From Chryseolinea lacunae (GTDB lineage: Bacteria; Bacteroidota; Bacteroidia; Cytophagales; Cyclobacteriaceae), in NCBI RefSeq assembly GCF_016735595.1, contig NZ_JAERRB010000010.1:186001-250000 (forward strand): a stretch of DNA of 64,000 nt, written 5' to 3'. Within the stretch, counting starts at the first letter, position 1. Every line of letters starts with the position of its first letter. The notes under the pieces are model-generated. The model was not told the origin of the DNA. It ran no database searches and saw only the letters and a list, made by a program, of their open reading frames with translations. The position numbers were made by a program, and so were the translations under genes. Below are positions 27,629-36,964 of this stretch, in pieces.

Positions 27629-28411
27629 ATGAAACGCATATTCCTCATGAGTTTTCTCTCCCTCTTTGCTTACCTGAAAGGCCTTACGCAGGACTTTTCA
27701 CTGTTCGACAAGAAGACTTTCACCGGGTCGGCCGGAACGCTTCCGTATCGGATTCTATATCCCAAGGCATATGACGAGAAGAATGTCTATCCGCTGGTGT
27801 TGCTGCTGCACGGCGCCGGCGAACGGGGAAACGACAACGAGAAGCAGCTCACCTGGGGCGCCTCCATCTTTCTGAATGCCGAACACCGCGCCACCTTTCC
27901 CTGCATCGTTGTGATTCCGCAATGCCCGACAAACGACTATTGGGCATCGGTGAAATTTGAGCGCACCCACTATCCGCTTGATCTTGATTTTAACTACACC
28001 TATCCCGAGACCACCGCGCTCAAGACCGCCATGGAGCTTGTGGAAGACATCACAAAGCGCGAACGGGTCGATAAGCGGCGGGTCTATATCGTCGGATTAT
28101 CGATGGGTGGAATGGGCACGTTCGAGGCAGTGTTTCGGCATCGCGATGTGTTTGCAGCGGCCATTCCCATTTGTGGTGGCGCCGACCTGAAAGCATATAC
28201 CCGGCGCGTGGCCAAGATTCCGTTTTGGATCTTTCACGGTGAGAAAGACAACGTGGTGCCTGTCAAACATTCGCGTAACATCTATGCAAAGTTGAAGAGC
28301 TTCGAAGCTCAGGTTAAATACACAGAATATCCCGGCGTGGGGCACGACAGTTGGGTGAAGGCCTTTGCCGACACCGACTTCATTCCCTGGCTATTCACCA
28401 ACAAACGCTGA
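27629..28411 (+). CDS. Secreted esterase of the alpha/beta-hydrolase (PHB-depolymerase/feruloyl-esterase-like) type
   Basis: A 260-residue exported hydrolase with a signal peptide ending near LKGLTQ. It has YPLVLLLHGAGERGND as oxyanion strand, nucleophile GLSMGGMGTFE, acid in HGEKDNVVPV and base in GVGHDSW. This combination is typical of prolyl-oligopeptidase-related esterases such as PHB-depolymerase-like or acetyl-xylan esterases. It probably acts in the periplasm or outside. A 153-residue lipoprotein gene follows 20 bp downstream and may be co-transcribed. Confidence 0.85.
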   Translation: MKRIFLMSFLSLFAYLKGLTQDFSLFDKKTFTGSAGTLPYRILYPKAYDEKNVYPLVLLLHGAGERGNDNEKQLTWGASIFLNAEHRATFPCIVVIPQCPTNDYWASVKFERTHYPLDLDFNYTYPETTALKTAMELVEDITKRERVDKRRVYIVGLSMGGMGTFEAVFRHRDVFAAAIPICGGADLKAYTRRVAKIPFWIFHGEKDNVVPVKHSRNIYAKLKSFEAQVKYTEYPGVGHDSWVKAFADTDFIPWLFTNKR

Positions 28412-28431
28412 AACGAAACACTTACACACTT

Positions 28432-28893
28432 ATGAAAAACACGAAACGAATTTATACAGGATTGTCGTCGCTGGTCCTCGTGCTGCTGCTAACCGCCTGC
28501 TCGCTCAAGGCTCAAAAAGAGTCGGACATCCGCCAGATTGAATTCACCAAAACCGGTCGGGGCTATCAGGAAAACGTGAGGGTCACAGCCGATAGCGTGA
28601 TCTCGAAAATAGAAGACTTCAGGGCCGAAGAGAAATCGAAACGGACCGGCAGAAAACTCGCGCCCAAAGAATGGGAAACATTGCTCAAGACGTTGGCCGG
28701 TGTTGAGTTGAAAGAAGTTCCAACGCTTCCTCCACCAACAGACCGACGCGCATACGACGGCGCGTTAGCGGCCAGTCTTCAGATCACCACCACACAAAAT
28801 CAAACCTTTGGTCATTCGTTCGACAACGAAGAGCCTCACGCTAAGCTCGTGCCCCTGATGAAAGCGGTGCGCGCGCTCACGGCCTCGAAGTGA
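28432..28893 (+). CDS. Small lipoprotein of unknown function
   Basis: About 153 residues with a type II signal (LVLLLTACS). After the Cys, the sequence contains RQIEFTKTGRGYQENVRVTA and a compact alpha/beta region ending in LMKAVRALTASK. ATG 28432 is preferred over an extended start because it places the signal peptide at the N-terminus. It follows the esterase by 20 bp. No family was recognised. Confidence 0.75.
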   Translation: MKNTKRIYTGLSSLVLVLLLTACSLKAQKESDIRQIEFTKTGRGYQENVRVTADSVISKIEDFRAEEKSKRTGRKLAPKEWETLLKTLAGVELKEVPTLPPPTDRRAYDGALAASLQITTTQNQTFGHSFDNEEPHAKLVPLMKAVRALTASK

Positions 28894-28894
28894 T

Positions 28895-30013
28895 TTATTC
28901 CCACCAGGCTTTATTGGGCAGGTAACTGTTCAACTTCAACACTTCGCCGATGCGGGGTGTGGTGAGGGGCATGTGCAACACCGCGGCTTCCTTTTTTGCG
29001 CGGCGAATAGGATCGCGCCAGGGATGGACGGACAGGGTGAACTTGCCCCAGTGCACCGGCATGAGCACGCGTGTTTTCAGATCGATGGCCGCCTGAACGG
29101 TTTGCTCCGGCATCATGTGTATGAACGGCCACTTGCGGTCGTATTGTCCGCATTCCAGCAGGGCAATGTCGAAGGGACCGAATTTGTCGCCGATGTTTTT
29201 GAACGAGCCGTCATAGCCCGAGTCGCCCCCGATGAATATCCGGTTTGTGGGTGTGCTCAGCACGAACGATGCCCACAGCGTTTGGTAGCGTGTGAACCCT
29301 CTTCCTGAAAAATGTCTTGCCGGTGTTGCTGTCAGTTGCATGCCCGGCGAAATGGTTTCGCCTTCCCACCAGTCGAATTCATGGATGCGTTCTTCTTCGA
29401 TGCCCCAGTGTGCGAGGTGCGATCCCACGCCCAGGGCGGTATAGAAGTTTTTGGTTTTGTCTTTCAGTTTCAGGATGCTATTGTAGTCGAGGTGGTCGTA
29501 GTGATCGTGCGTGATAATCACGGCATCGAGGTCGGGGAAGTCGTCGAGGCTGTAGGGTGTCTCAATGGGATAGGCCTTCATGCCCATGTATTGCACGGGC
29601 GACGCGCGCAAGCTGAATACAGGATCGACCAGGATATTCTTGCCATCGATGTGGATAAGGTAGGATGAATGTCCGAACCAGACGATGGACGGCTCGCCGT
29701 CGGGCAGGTGCTTCAGGTCGGTGCGCACAGAGGGAAGCGTTTTGGTTGGCTCCTTGTCTTCGCCCTTCGAGAAGTATTCGGTGACCATATCCATATACGA
29801 AACGTCTTTTGCCAGCATGGGCGTTTCTTCCAGGTTCTGAAAGGCGCCGTCGCGATAGTGTGGCGATTTTTTGATGCGTTCCAGTCGTGCGCCGGAAGGA
29901 AGTTTGCCAAAGGGTTTCTGCTGCATAAACAAGTAGGTAATCAAGCTGAGGGCCACAACCGTTAGCGCCAGGCCTTTAATGATTCTGATAACAATCCGTT
30001 TCAGTCGTGACAT
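28895..30013 (-). CDS. Membrane-anchored MBL-fold hydrolase (NAPE-PLD/UlaG-like)
   Basis: About 372 residues with an N-terminal membrane anchor (about 10-30). The metallo-beta-lactamase core has SIVWFGHSSYLIHIDG, the metal motif THDHYDHLD, ARHFSGRG, GGDSGYDG and late PVHWGKF. This His/Asp set matches the NAPE-PLD-like branch that cleaves phosphodiester lipids; other members act on nucleotides or sugar lactones. The anchor places it on the periplasmic face. ATG 30013 is chosen over a TTG five codons upstream. Confidence 0.85.
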   Translation of the reverse strand: MSRLKRIVIRIIKGLALTVVALSLITYLFMQQKPFGKLPSGARLERIKKSPHYRDGAFQNLEETPMLAKDVSYMDMVTEYFSKGEDKEPTKTLPSVRTDLKHLPDGEPSIVWFGHSSYLIHIDGKNILVDPVFSLRASPVQYMGMKAYPIETPYSLDDFPDLDAVIITHDHYDHLDYNSILKLKDKTKNFYTALGVGSHLAHWGIEEERIHEFDWWEGETISPGMQLTATPARHFSGRGFTRYQTLWASFVLSTPTNRIFIGGDSGYDGSFKNIGDKFGPFDIALLECGQYDRKWPFIHMMPEQTVQAAIDLKTRVLMPVHWGKFTLSVHPWRDPIRRAKKEAAVLHMPLTTPRIGEVLKLNSYLPNKAWWE

Positions 30014-30212
30014 AGGGATGAGTCGCAAAAGGTAGCCTTATTATTTTGCCCGCCCGTAAAAAAATTGCGCCGTCGTGCAACCTAAGTCAGCGTAGATCAA
30101 TCTTTCTGCCGTCCAGGTTTTCAATTGAAAGGGTGCAAGGTCCAAAAAAATTGAACCCTAACCCTTGAAACCTTTCACCTTTCATCCAGTACCTCATCAA
30201 ACGCCAAACCCC

Positions 30213-32576
30213 ATGCTGAAGAACTACCTGCTCGTCACTTTCCGGAACCTGGTTAAAAACAGTGTCTACTCGGTCATCAACATCGCCGGTCTTTCCATCG
30301 GCATTGCGTGCAGCATCCTCATCCTGCTGTGGGTGTTCGACGAGCTTTCGTTTGACCGCTTTCATCCCAAAACCGACAGGCTTTTCCAGGTGTGGATACA
30401 TGCTTCCTACGACGGCAAAATAAATTCCTGGACGTCGGTGCCCTTGCCTACCTATGAGGCCATGAAGACGGCCGACAGCAACATCAAGAACTCTGTTGTT
30501 GCCGACTGGGGTGGTGATCACATGCTGACGGTGGGGGAGACGCGCATTCTGAAGAAAGGACATTATGTGAGCGAAGAGTTTCTTACCATGTTTGAGTTCC
30601 CGCTCGTTAAGGGTAATGCCGCGCAGGTGTTGACCGACGTTCACTCCATTGTTATCAGCGAAGCTGCAGCCAAAGCGTTGTTTGGCGATGCCGATCCGAT
30701 CAATCAGGTGATCCGCGTGGACGACGAAGCAGATTTGAAGGTGACCGGTGTGCTGAAGAACGTGCCCGAAAATTCAAGCTTCCAGTTCGACTGCCTGTTG
30801 CCATGGAAATATAATGAGACGCGTTCGTGGGTTAAGGAAAACAAAAGCAACTGGGGCAACTATTCGTTTCAGGTGTTTGTAGAGCTCAACGACGGCAACA
30901 AGGAAGAAGCCGTGGAGAAAGCGATTGTAGACATGCTCGCCAAGCACGACCAGGTGGATACGAAGCGTGAGTTTTTTCTTCATCCGCTGGCCCGCTGGCG
31001 CCTGCATTCCCACTTTGAAAATGGGAAGGAAAGCGGCGGCATGATCGAGTATGTTCAGATGTTTACGGTCATCGCCATCTTCATTCTCATCATCGCCTGC
31101 ATCAACTTCATGAACCTGGCCACGGCGCGTTCCGAACGGCGTGCACGTGAAGTGGGCATACGCAAGAGCGTGGGATCGCGACGGTTTGAAATTATCTTTC
31201 AGTTTCTGGGCGAGTCTTTGCTAATCTCCTTCCTGGCGTTTGTGATTGCCGTATTGCTGGCAGAGTTGCTGTTGCCGGCTTATAATAATCTCGTAGACAA
31301 GCATCTGTTCATTGCCTATAACAGCGCGTCGTTCTGGATATTTGCTTTTGGTCTTATCTTCTTCACGGGCATTATCTCGGGTAGTTATCCGGCATTCTAC
31401 CTGTCGTCGTTTCAGCCTTCCAAAGTATTGAAAGGCAAAGTGCAGGTGGGAAAAAGTGCCAGTCTGCCGCGGAAGATATTGGTGACGCTGCAGTTCGGTT
31501 TTTCTATTCTGCTCATCATCGGCACGCTGGTTATCTACCGGCAAATCGAACACGTGAAGAGTCGCGACCTGGGCTATAGCCAGAAGAACCTCATCACGGT
31601 TGACTATACCACCGACGTTGGCAAGAACTACAAAGTATTGAAACAGGAACTCCTTCAATCGGGGGCGGTGAGTTCGGTCACGAAATCAAACAGTCCCATC
31701 ACGGGCATCTATTCGAACAATTTTTTGGCCTGGCCAGGCATGGAGCCAGGACGCAAGGTGTTGTTTGCCACCATTGCCACAGAATATGACTACACCAAAA
31801 CCATGGGCATAAAACTGGTGGAAGGCCGCGATTTCTCCGAGGATTTCAAAAGCGACACTGCTGCCATCCTTGTGAACAAAGCCGCAATGGACATCATGCA
31901 ACTGAAAAACCCTCTTGGTGCACAGCTTGACCTATGGGACAGGAAGGTGGAATTGATCGGCATCGTAGACAATGTTTTGATGGGATCGCCCGAACATCAG
32001 ATCGGCCCCATGTTCATCGTGTTGCAGCCGGAGTGGATCAGCGCGGTGTCTATACGCCTCGCCGGCGCCAATGATTTGAAGGAAGAGCTGAGCAAAGTGG
32101 AAGCGATTTTCAAGAAGTACAATCCTGCCTATCCGTTTGAATATACGTTTGTGGATGTGGAGTTTCAGAAGAAGTTCACCACCATTGCCATGACCAGCAA
32201 ACTGGCAAGCCTCTTTGCATCGCTGGCCATTTTCATTACGGGCCTGGGCTTGTTTGGCCTGGCGGCATTCACGGCAGAGCAGCGCACCAAGGAGATTGGC
32301 ATCCGCAAGGTGTTGGGAGCTTCGGTGGGCAGCTTGGTGGGTTTGATGTCGAAAGATTTCTCGCGACTTGTCATCATCGCCTTTGTGGTGGCGGCGCCGG
32401 TGGCGTGGTGGTTGTTGAATATTTTCCTGGAGCGCTATCAGTATCGCATCAGCATTCCGTGGTGGGTGTTTCCGTTCACGGGCTTTGTGGCGCTGGCGTT
32501 TGCGTTGATCATTGTGAGCACACAGGCGATGCGTGCCGCCAGAAGCAACCCGGTGAATTCGCTTCGGAACGAGTAA
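30213..32576 (+). CDS. MacB/FtsX-type ABC permease
   Basis: A 787-residue membrane protein. It has the N-terminal signature LVKNSVYSVINIAGLSIGIA, a large periplasmic MacB-PCD-like domain, a first FtsX block (about 280-440, FMNLATARSERRAREVGIRK), a second periplasmic region and a second FtsX block (about 670-780, AEQRTKEIGIRKVLGAS). The family couples ATP hydrolysis by a separate ABC ATPase to periplasmic work such as lipoprotein or peptide export. No ATPase gene is adjacent. ATG 30213 follows several in-frame non-ATG codons. Confidence 0.9.
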   Translation: MLKNYLLVTFRNLVKNSVYSVINIAGLSIGIACSILILLWVFDELSFDRFHPKTDRLFQVWIHASYDGKINSWTSVPLPTYEAMKTADSNIKNSVVADWGGDHMLTVGETRILKKGHYVSEEFLTMFEFPLVKGNAAQVLTDVHSIVISEAAAKALFGDADPINQVIRVDDEADLKVTGVLKNVPENSSFQFDCLLPWKYNETRSWVKENKSNWGNYSFQVFVELNDGNKEEAVEKAIVDMLAKHDQVDTKREFFLHPLARWRLHSHFENGKESGGMIEYVQMFTVIAIFILIIACINFMNLATARSERRAREVGIRKSVGSRRFEIIFQFLGESLLISFLAFVIAVLLAELLLPAYNNLVDKHLFIAYNSASFWIFAFGLIFFTGIISGSYPAFYLSSFQPSKVLKGKVQVGKSASLPRKILVTLQFGFSILLIIGTLVIYRQIEHVKSRDLGYSQKNLITVDYTTDVGKNYKVLKQELLQSGAVSSVTKSNSPITGIYSNNFLAWPGMEPGRKVLFATIATEYDYTKTMGIKLVEGRDFSEDFKSDTAAILVNKAAMDIMQLKNPLGAQLDLWDRKVELIGIVDNVLMGSPEHQIGPMFIVLQPEWISAVSIRLAGANDLKEELSKVEAIFKKYNPAYPFEYTFVDVEFQKKFTTIAMTSKLASLFASLAIFITGLGLFGLAAFTAEQRTKEIGIRKVLGASVGSLVGLMSKDFSRLVIIAFVVAAPVAWWLLNIFLERYQYRISIPWWVFPFTGFVALAFALIIVSTQAMRAARSNPVNSLRNE

Positions 32577-32591
32577 ACATGTTGTGGGGTG

Positions 32592-32786
32592 CTAATCAAG
32601 TATCTCTTTCACTCTGCCCACGTCGCCCGACTCCAGCCTCACCTTGATGCCGTGGGTGTGGTTGGGCGACTTGGTGAGAATGTCTTTCACCACGCCTTCG
32701 GTTAGTGCGCCCGAGCGCTGATCTTTTTTGAGGACAATGGCCACGCGTTGGCCGGCCCGGATGTTTGAGCGTTGTGTTCCGTTCAT
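32592..32786 (-). CDS. ywbE: YwbE-family (DUF2196) small protein
   Basis: A 64-residue protein matching YwbE at full length: RSNIRAGQRVAIVLKKDQRS, GVVKDILTKSPNHTHGIKV, GRVKEI. It is a small beta-rich domain of unknown function found widely in bacteria. It lies convergent to the permease gene, 15 bp from its stop. Confidence 0.9.
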   Translation of the reverse strand: MNGTQRSNIRAGQRVAIVLKKDQRSGALTEGVVKDILTKSPNHTHGIKVRLESGDVGRVKEILD

Positions 32787-32836
32787 CTGCCAGTATTATG
32801 CTGAACGGCAAAGCTAATACCTTGCAGATCTTTAAA

Positions 32837-32895
32837 ACAAAAAATCAGGTCAGAACTTCGATGCGGATTATTAGTCCTCCTAGGTTCTGACCTGA
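32837..32895 (-). terminator. Terminator of the DUF4142 gene
   Basis: Read on the minus strand, a 12-bp perfect stem (32884-32895 with 32845-32856) is followed by a TTTT tract and more T-rich sequence. It lies 35 bp after the stop of the DUF4142 gene. The loop is long (27 nt), which lowers confidence in its strength. Confidence 0.7.
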
Positions 32896-32930
32896 GATTT
32901 TTGAGCTTTTATGCGTTGGCTTGTTCGGCC

Positions 32931-33512
32931 TTACGATTTCAGATTCTTATCGCACGTGGTCAACTTGTCCAAATGAGTCTTCAGGTGCGGAAGGGTTTGG
33001 TTGATCCATTCCTTCAGCGTCGAGTCGTCTGTTTTCTCCCAGTTGCTTTCAAAGTCTTTGATGGTTTTCTCGTGCTTGTCAACGAGCGTGTTGCACCACT
33101 TTTTGTCAAAGTCTTTGGCATCCTGTTTTTCAAGGTCGGCAATCTTGTCTTTGGCGTCGTCCTTTTCTTCAACAGGTATGGAGATGCCGCGTTTGGAGGC
33201 GAAGTCTTTCAATTGGTTCAGCACCGCGGTGTGATCGTCTACCAGCATGGCGGCGATGGCCTGCACTTCGGTGTTTGAAGATCTGGTTTTGGCAATCTCG
33301 GCCATTTTGATCTCGGCATAGTTTCCAGCCACAGCGTTGGCTACAAACTCCGCGTCGCGTTCGGAAGCTTTTGTTTCGAACTTGTCTTCGTTCTGCTCTT
33401 CGGCCACCTCGTTGCTATCGGTGTTTTCTTCTTTGTTCTTTGACGGGCCGCAGCCTACCAGGAAAATTCCCAGCGCTAGTGCCGCCAGCATATTAAGGGT
33501 TTTATATTTCAT
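32931..33512 (-). CDS. DUF4142 helical-bundle lipoprotein
   Basis: A 193-residue lipoprotein (signal ends GIFLVGC, Cys21) with an acidic linker and a DUF4142-type ferritin-like four-helix bundle (KASERDAEFVANAVAGNYAE, VQAIAAMLVDDHTAVLNQLK, WCNTLVDKHEKTIKDFE). Members are envelope proteins of unknown activity often linked to stress. It shares strand and neighbourhood with the DUF2383-type gene, 25 bp away. Confidence 0.88.
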   Translation of the reverse strand: MKYKTLNMLAALALGIFLVGCGPSKNKEENTDSNEVAEEQNEDKFETKASERDAEFVANAVAGNYAEIKMAEIAKTRSSNTEVQAIAAMLVDDHTAVLNQLKDFASKRGISIPVEEKDDAKDKIADLEKQDAKDFDKKWCNTLVDKHEKTIKDFESNWEKTDDSTLKEWINQTLPHLKTHLDKLTTCDKNLKS

Positions 33513-33537
33513 GCTTTTGTAGTTTTGGGTTGTATGA

Positions 33538-34008
33538 TTACTTTTCGATTTCGGTGAATTGATCGCGATAGGTCTTCACCAGATCGTGCGATCCTTTCAG
33601 CAAAGCTTTCTGACGGGCAATGAGGCCAAGCACGGTAGGATCTACTTCGGAGCCGGAGTCCATCGCATCACTGTAGGCGCGTTGTGCGGCGTCTTCACCA
33701 AACTCGCAGGCGCGGAGCATAGACACGGCGTCGTTGCCGCTGAAGGTTGCCTTCACGTCCATCCACGTTCTGTAGATTTTTCCGGAAGTAGTGGTGTCGG
33801 ATGCCGGTTGACCACCGAGGTCCACCACTTGCGCCGACAGTTCTTCCACATAGTCACGGCTTTCTTCGGCCATGCGGTGGAAAAGCGTCTTCAGGTCTGC
33901 CTCAGCAATTTCTGTGTTGGACGAAGCTTTTTTATAGCCTTCAATTCTGTCGTTATTGATTCGGATGAGGTCGTTCAGTACCTCAATGGTTTTTTCATTC
34001 TTTTCCAT
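33538..34008 (-). CDS. PA2169-type (DUF2383) four-helix bundle protein
   Basis: A 156-residue soluble helical protein with the family pattern VLNDLIRINNDRIEGYKKA, a central AEESRDYVEELSAQV and a last helix LKGSHDLVKTYRDQF. The fold is ferritin-like but no metal set is obvious. Such proteins accompany general stress responses. It is 25 bp upstream of the DUF4142 gene and likely in one operon with it. Confidence 0.88.
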   Translation of the reverse strand: MEKNEKTIEVLNDLIRINNDRIEGYKKASSNTEIAEADLKTLFHRMAEESRDYVEELSAQVVDLGGQPASDTTTSGKIYRTWMDVKATFSGNDAVSMLRACEFGEDAAQRAYSDAMDSGSEVDPTVLGLIARQKALLKGSHDLVKTYRDQFTEIEK

Positions 34009-34363
34009 GAGTGTTGTTCGTTAAGTTATTTGTAAACGTTTTCAACAGGAGGGTAAAAACCATGCCATGCAGGAAACACCCGTTCACGGCGTATGATGTG
34101 CTTTTCGGGGCCGTGAGCCACGGTGCTTGGGGAAAAAGATCGCGCTCGTGTGTAGCGCACACCCTAAACGGCGACGAGATGTTGCGTGAAAAACGAAGGC
34201 AGACGTGCCTCCGCTACAATTGAGCTGTCTTATATTTCGTTATGCGTAGGCTGGGAGAGGTTAGGCTGAAAACTCTTTGCAGGGGAAAAGGGTTAACTTC
34301 AAGACTGAGGTCTGCCGGATGGTGGAATCGCGCGTATTTCATTTTTATAAAAGACAATATTGT
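34009..34363. other. Divergent intergenic region, no gene seen
   Basis: This 355-bp region separates the DUF2383 gene from the metalloprotease gene. Both promoters should lie here. I saw no exact TAnnTTTG box, RNA gene or significant repeat. Confidence 0.45.
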
Positions 34364-36853
34364 ATGAGGATACACGTATTTGCCTTTCTGCTCATGGTTC
34401 TATCGGTGTCGTTGTTTGCACAGGTTCAGGTGCCTGTTCCGGCCACAACCACCACTGCGCCCGCTGCGCCACAGGATACTACAAAAAAAGAAACACCGGT
34501 GTCTGTTCCCGCGGGGAACGACCAGTCGTCGGCACCGCGCAACTACAACAACATTGTTCGCTCCAATACCATCACCCGTCGCGGGCTGTTCACCATTCAC
34601 AAGACCGACAACAACTACTACTTCGAAATTCCCGACAGCTTGCTAGGCCGTGACCTGCTGATCGTGTGCCGCATTGCGCAGGGGGCAGCGGGCATACGGC
34701 AGGAGTATACGGGCTATGCCGGCGATCAGATTAACAACACGGTGATCCGTTTCGAAAAAGGCCCCAGTCACAAACTGTTCCTGCGCCGCATCACCTTCGA
34801 GGAAAACGCCGGCGATAGCACCGACGCCATGTATAACGCCGTGGTGCGTTCGAACCTTCAACCGCTCGTGGCCGCGTTTGGTATTGGTGCGTATGGCCCG
34901 AGCGGTAGGAGCAGCCTCATCGACGTGACAGACTACATCAATGGCGACAACGACGTGTTCTTTTTCAACTCTGCCGCGCGCAAGACCATGCGTGTGGGCA
35001 GCATGCAAAACAACATGAGCTACATCAAGGATGTGAATGCCTTCCCGCTGAACCTGGAAATCAGAACCATAAAGACGTATGTGCAAACGGTGAGCGACAA
35101 CAATTTTACACTTGAGCTGAACACTTCCGTGGTATTGCTTCCCAAGAAACCCATGCGCAAGCGATTCTCGGACCGGCGCATTGGCTACTTCTCGGAACGC
35201 TATACCGACTATGATGCCAACCCGCAAGGCGTGAGGGTGGTGAGCTACATCAAACGCTGGCGCCTCGAGCCCAAACCCGAAGACGTGGCGAAATACATCG
35301 CAGGCGAATTGGTGGAGCCTCAGAAACCGATCGTCTACTATATCGACCCGGCCACGCCCAAAGTGTGGGTGCCGTACCTGATCAAAGGTGTGACCGACTG
35401 GCAGGTGGCGTTCGAAAAGGCGGGGTTCAAGAATGCGATCATTGCGCTGGAGGCACCCACGGCCCGTGAGAACTCCAACTGGAGCCTCGAGGATTCGCGT
35501 CACTCGGCCATTGTCTACAAGCCGTCGTCGTTTGCCAACGCGGCGGGGCCCATCATCACCGATCCCCGAAGCGGCGAGATCCTGGAAAGCCACATCAACT
35601 GGTATCACAACCTCATGTCTATTCTGCGGGAGTGGTATATGATTCAATGTGCACCCAACGACCCCCGCGCCCAGAAGATGACCTTCGACGATGAACTGAT
35701 GGGTCAGCTCATTCGCTCGGTGGCGTCTCACGAAGTGGGGCACTCGCTTGGGCTCACGCACAACTTTGGTGCAAGCGCCACCGTGCCCGTAGAAAAACTT
35801 CGCGACCGCGAGTGGCTGGCCACCAACGGCCACACACCGTCGATCATGGACTATGCCCGCTTCAACTATGTGGCCCAACCCGAAGATAGCGTGGGCGAAC
35901 GCGGACTCATTTCGCGTATCGGTGTGTACGACATCTGGGCCATTGAGTGGGGATACCGTTGGCTGCCCCGTGCAAAGACCGCCGAAGAAGAAACTCCAGT
36001 CATGACCATCTGGGCCAACGAGCGCCTGCGCAACGACAAGCTGCGGTTTGGTTCGGAGTTCTCCACAGACGACCCGCGCTCGCAAACCGAAGACCTTGGC
36101 GACAACGCCATGCGCGCCGGCGACTATGGCATCAAGAATCTACAACGCGTGGTGCCCCACCTCACCGAGTGGACCTATCAACCGCACGAAGGTTATCGCA
36201 GCCTCACAACCATGTATAACGCTCTTACAAACCAGTTTGACTATTACCTCGGCCACGTGATGACCTACATTGGCGGAGAATATGAAACCCTGAAATCCAT
36301 GGACCAACCCGGACCGGTCTATGAAACGGTGCCGGTAGACCAGCAACGCGAAGCGATGGACTTCCTGTCGCGTCACATCTTTCAAACCCCGATGTGGCTG
36401 CTCGACACGGCCATACTCACCCGCATCGGGCAATCGCCAACACAAATTATCAGCCGTTCGCAGGACATGGTGTTGTCGAGTCTGCTCAGCCCTTCGCGCC
36501 TTTCGAGGATCGTGACCTCCGAAGCTACTTATGGACGCAAGGCCTATCCGCTCATTAATTACCTCGACGAGCTGGACGAGGCGCTGTGGACCGAACTCAA
36601 TACGTATGAAAGCATCAGCCTTTACCGGCGCAACCTGCAGCGGTCCTACATCGAACGCCTGCTTGACCTGGCCAGTCCATCCAAATCCGACCGGGAGTAT
36701 CGCGACGTGGCGCCCATCGTCATCATCAAGCTGGGGGAGATTCAGCAGCACATCAGGAAGGGCATGCTGAAGATGAAAGACGTGATGAGCATCTACCACC
36801 TTCGCTACATCGACAACAAAATCACCACCACGCTGGCCGACAAGCAGCGCTGA
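34364..36853 (+). CDS. Secreted zinc metalloprotease (metzincin; DUF5117/DUF5118/DUF4953 type)
   Basis: About 829 residues with a signal peptide ending near VSLFAQ and a Pro/Thr/Ala-rich linker. The N-terminal two thirds have the DUF5118/DUF5117 order, then the zinc site HEVGHSLGLTH with His456, Glu457, His460 and His466 in the metzincin pattern HExxHxxGxxH, followed by SIMDYARFNYV, which provides the Met-turn. The C-terminal 250 residues belong to the DUF4953-like helical domain. It probably degrades peptides in the periplasm or outside. It stands alone. Confidence 0.92.
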   Translation: MRIHVFAFLLMVLSVSLFAQVQVPVPATTTTAPAAPQDTTKKETPVSVPAGNDQSSAPRNYNNIVRSNTITRRGLFTIHKTDNNYYFEIPDSLLGRDLLIVCRIAQGAAGIRQEYTGYAGDQINNTVIRFEKGPSHKLFLRRITFEENAGDSTDAMYNAVVRSNLQPLVAAFGIGAYGPSGRSSLIDVTDYINGDNDVFFFNSAARKTMRVGSMQNNMSYIKDVNAFPLNLEIRTIKTYVQTVSDNNFTLELNTSVVLLPKKPMRKRFSDRRIGYFSERYTDYDANPQGVRVVSYIKRWRLEPKPEDVAKYIAGELVEPQKPIVYYIDPATPKVWVPYLIKGVTDWQVAFEKAGFKNAIIALEAPTARENSNWSLEDSRHSAIVYKPSSFANAAGPIITDPRSGEILESHINWYHNLMSILREWYMIQCAPNDPRAQKMTFDDELMGQLIRSVASHEVGHSLGLTHNFGASATVPVEKLRDREWLATNGHTPSIMDYARFNYVAQPEDSVGERGLISRIGVYDIWAIEWGYRWLPRAKTAEEETPVMTIWANERLRNDKLRFGSEFSTDDPRSQTEDLGDNAMRAGDYGIKNLQRVVPHLTEWTYQPHEGYRSLTTMYNALTNQFDYYLGHVMTYIGGEYETLKSMDQPGPVYETVPVDQQREAMDFLSRHIFQTPMWLLDTAILTRIGQSPTQIISRSQDMVLSSLLSPSRLSRIVTSEATYGRKAYPLINYLDELDEALWTELNTYESISLYRRNLQRSYIERLLDLASPSKSDREYRDVAPIVIIKLGEIQQHIRKGMLKMKDVMSIYHLRYIDNKITTTLADKQR

Positions 36854-36964
36854 CTCTTTCGTGGCATTATCGGTACGTTAATGTATCTTTAAATTCGCAA
36901 TATGCGCATCGGCGATCGCGTGGATTGCCTTACTTTTAAGCGTACCCTTTATTTAAACCAGCGA

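Noticed and set aside
34643-36085. A 480-codon open frame on the minus strand opposite the metzincin gene
   Set aside because: It lies wholly inside a well-supported gene, has low-complexity basic His/Arg-rich text and no domain; it arises from codon bias on the sense strand.
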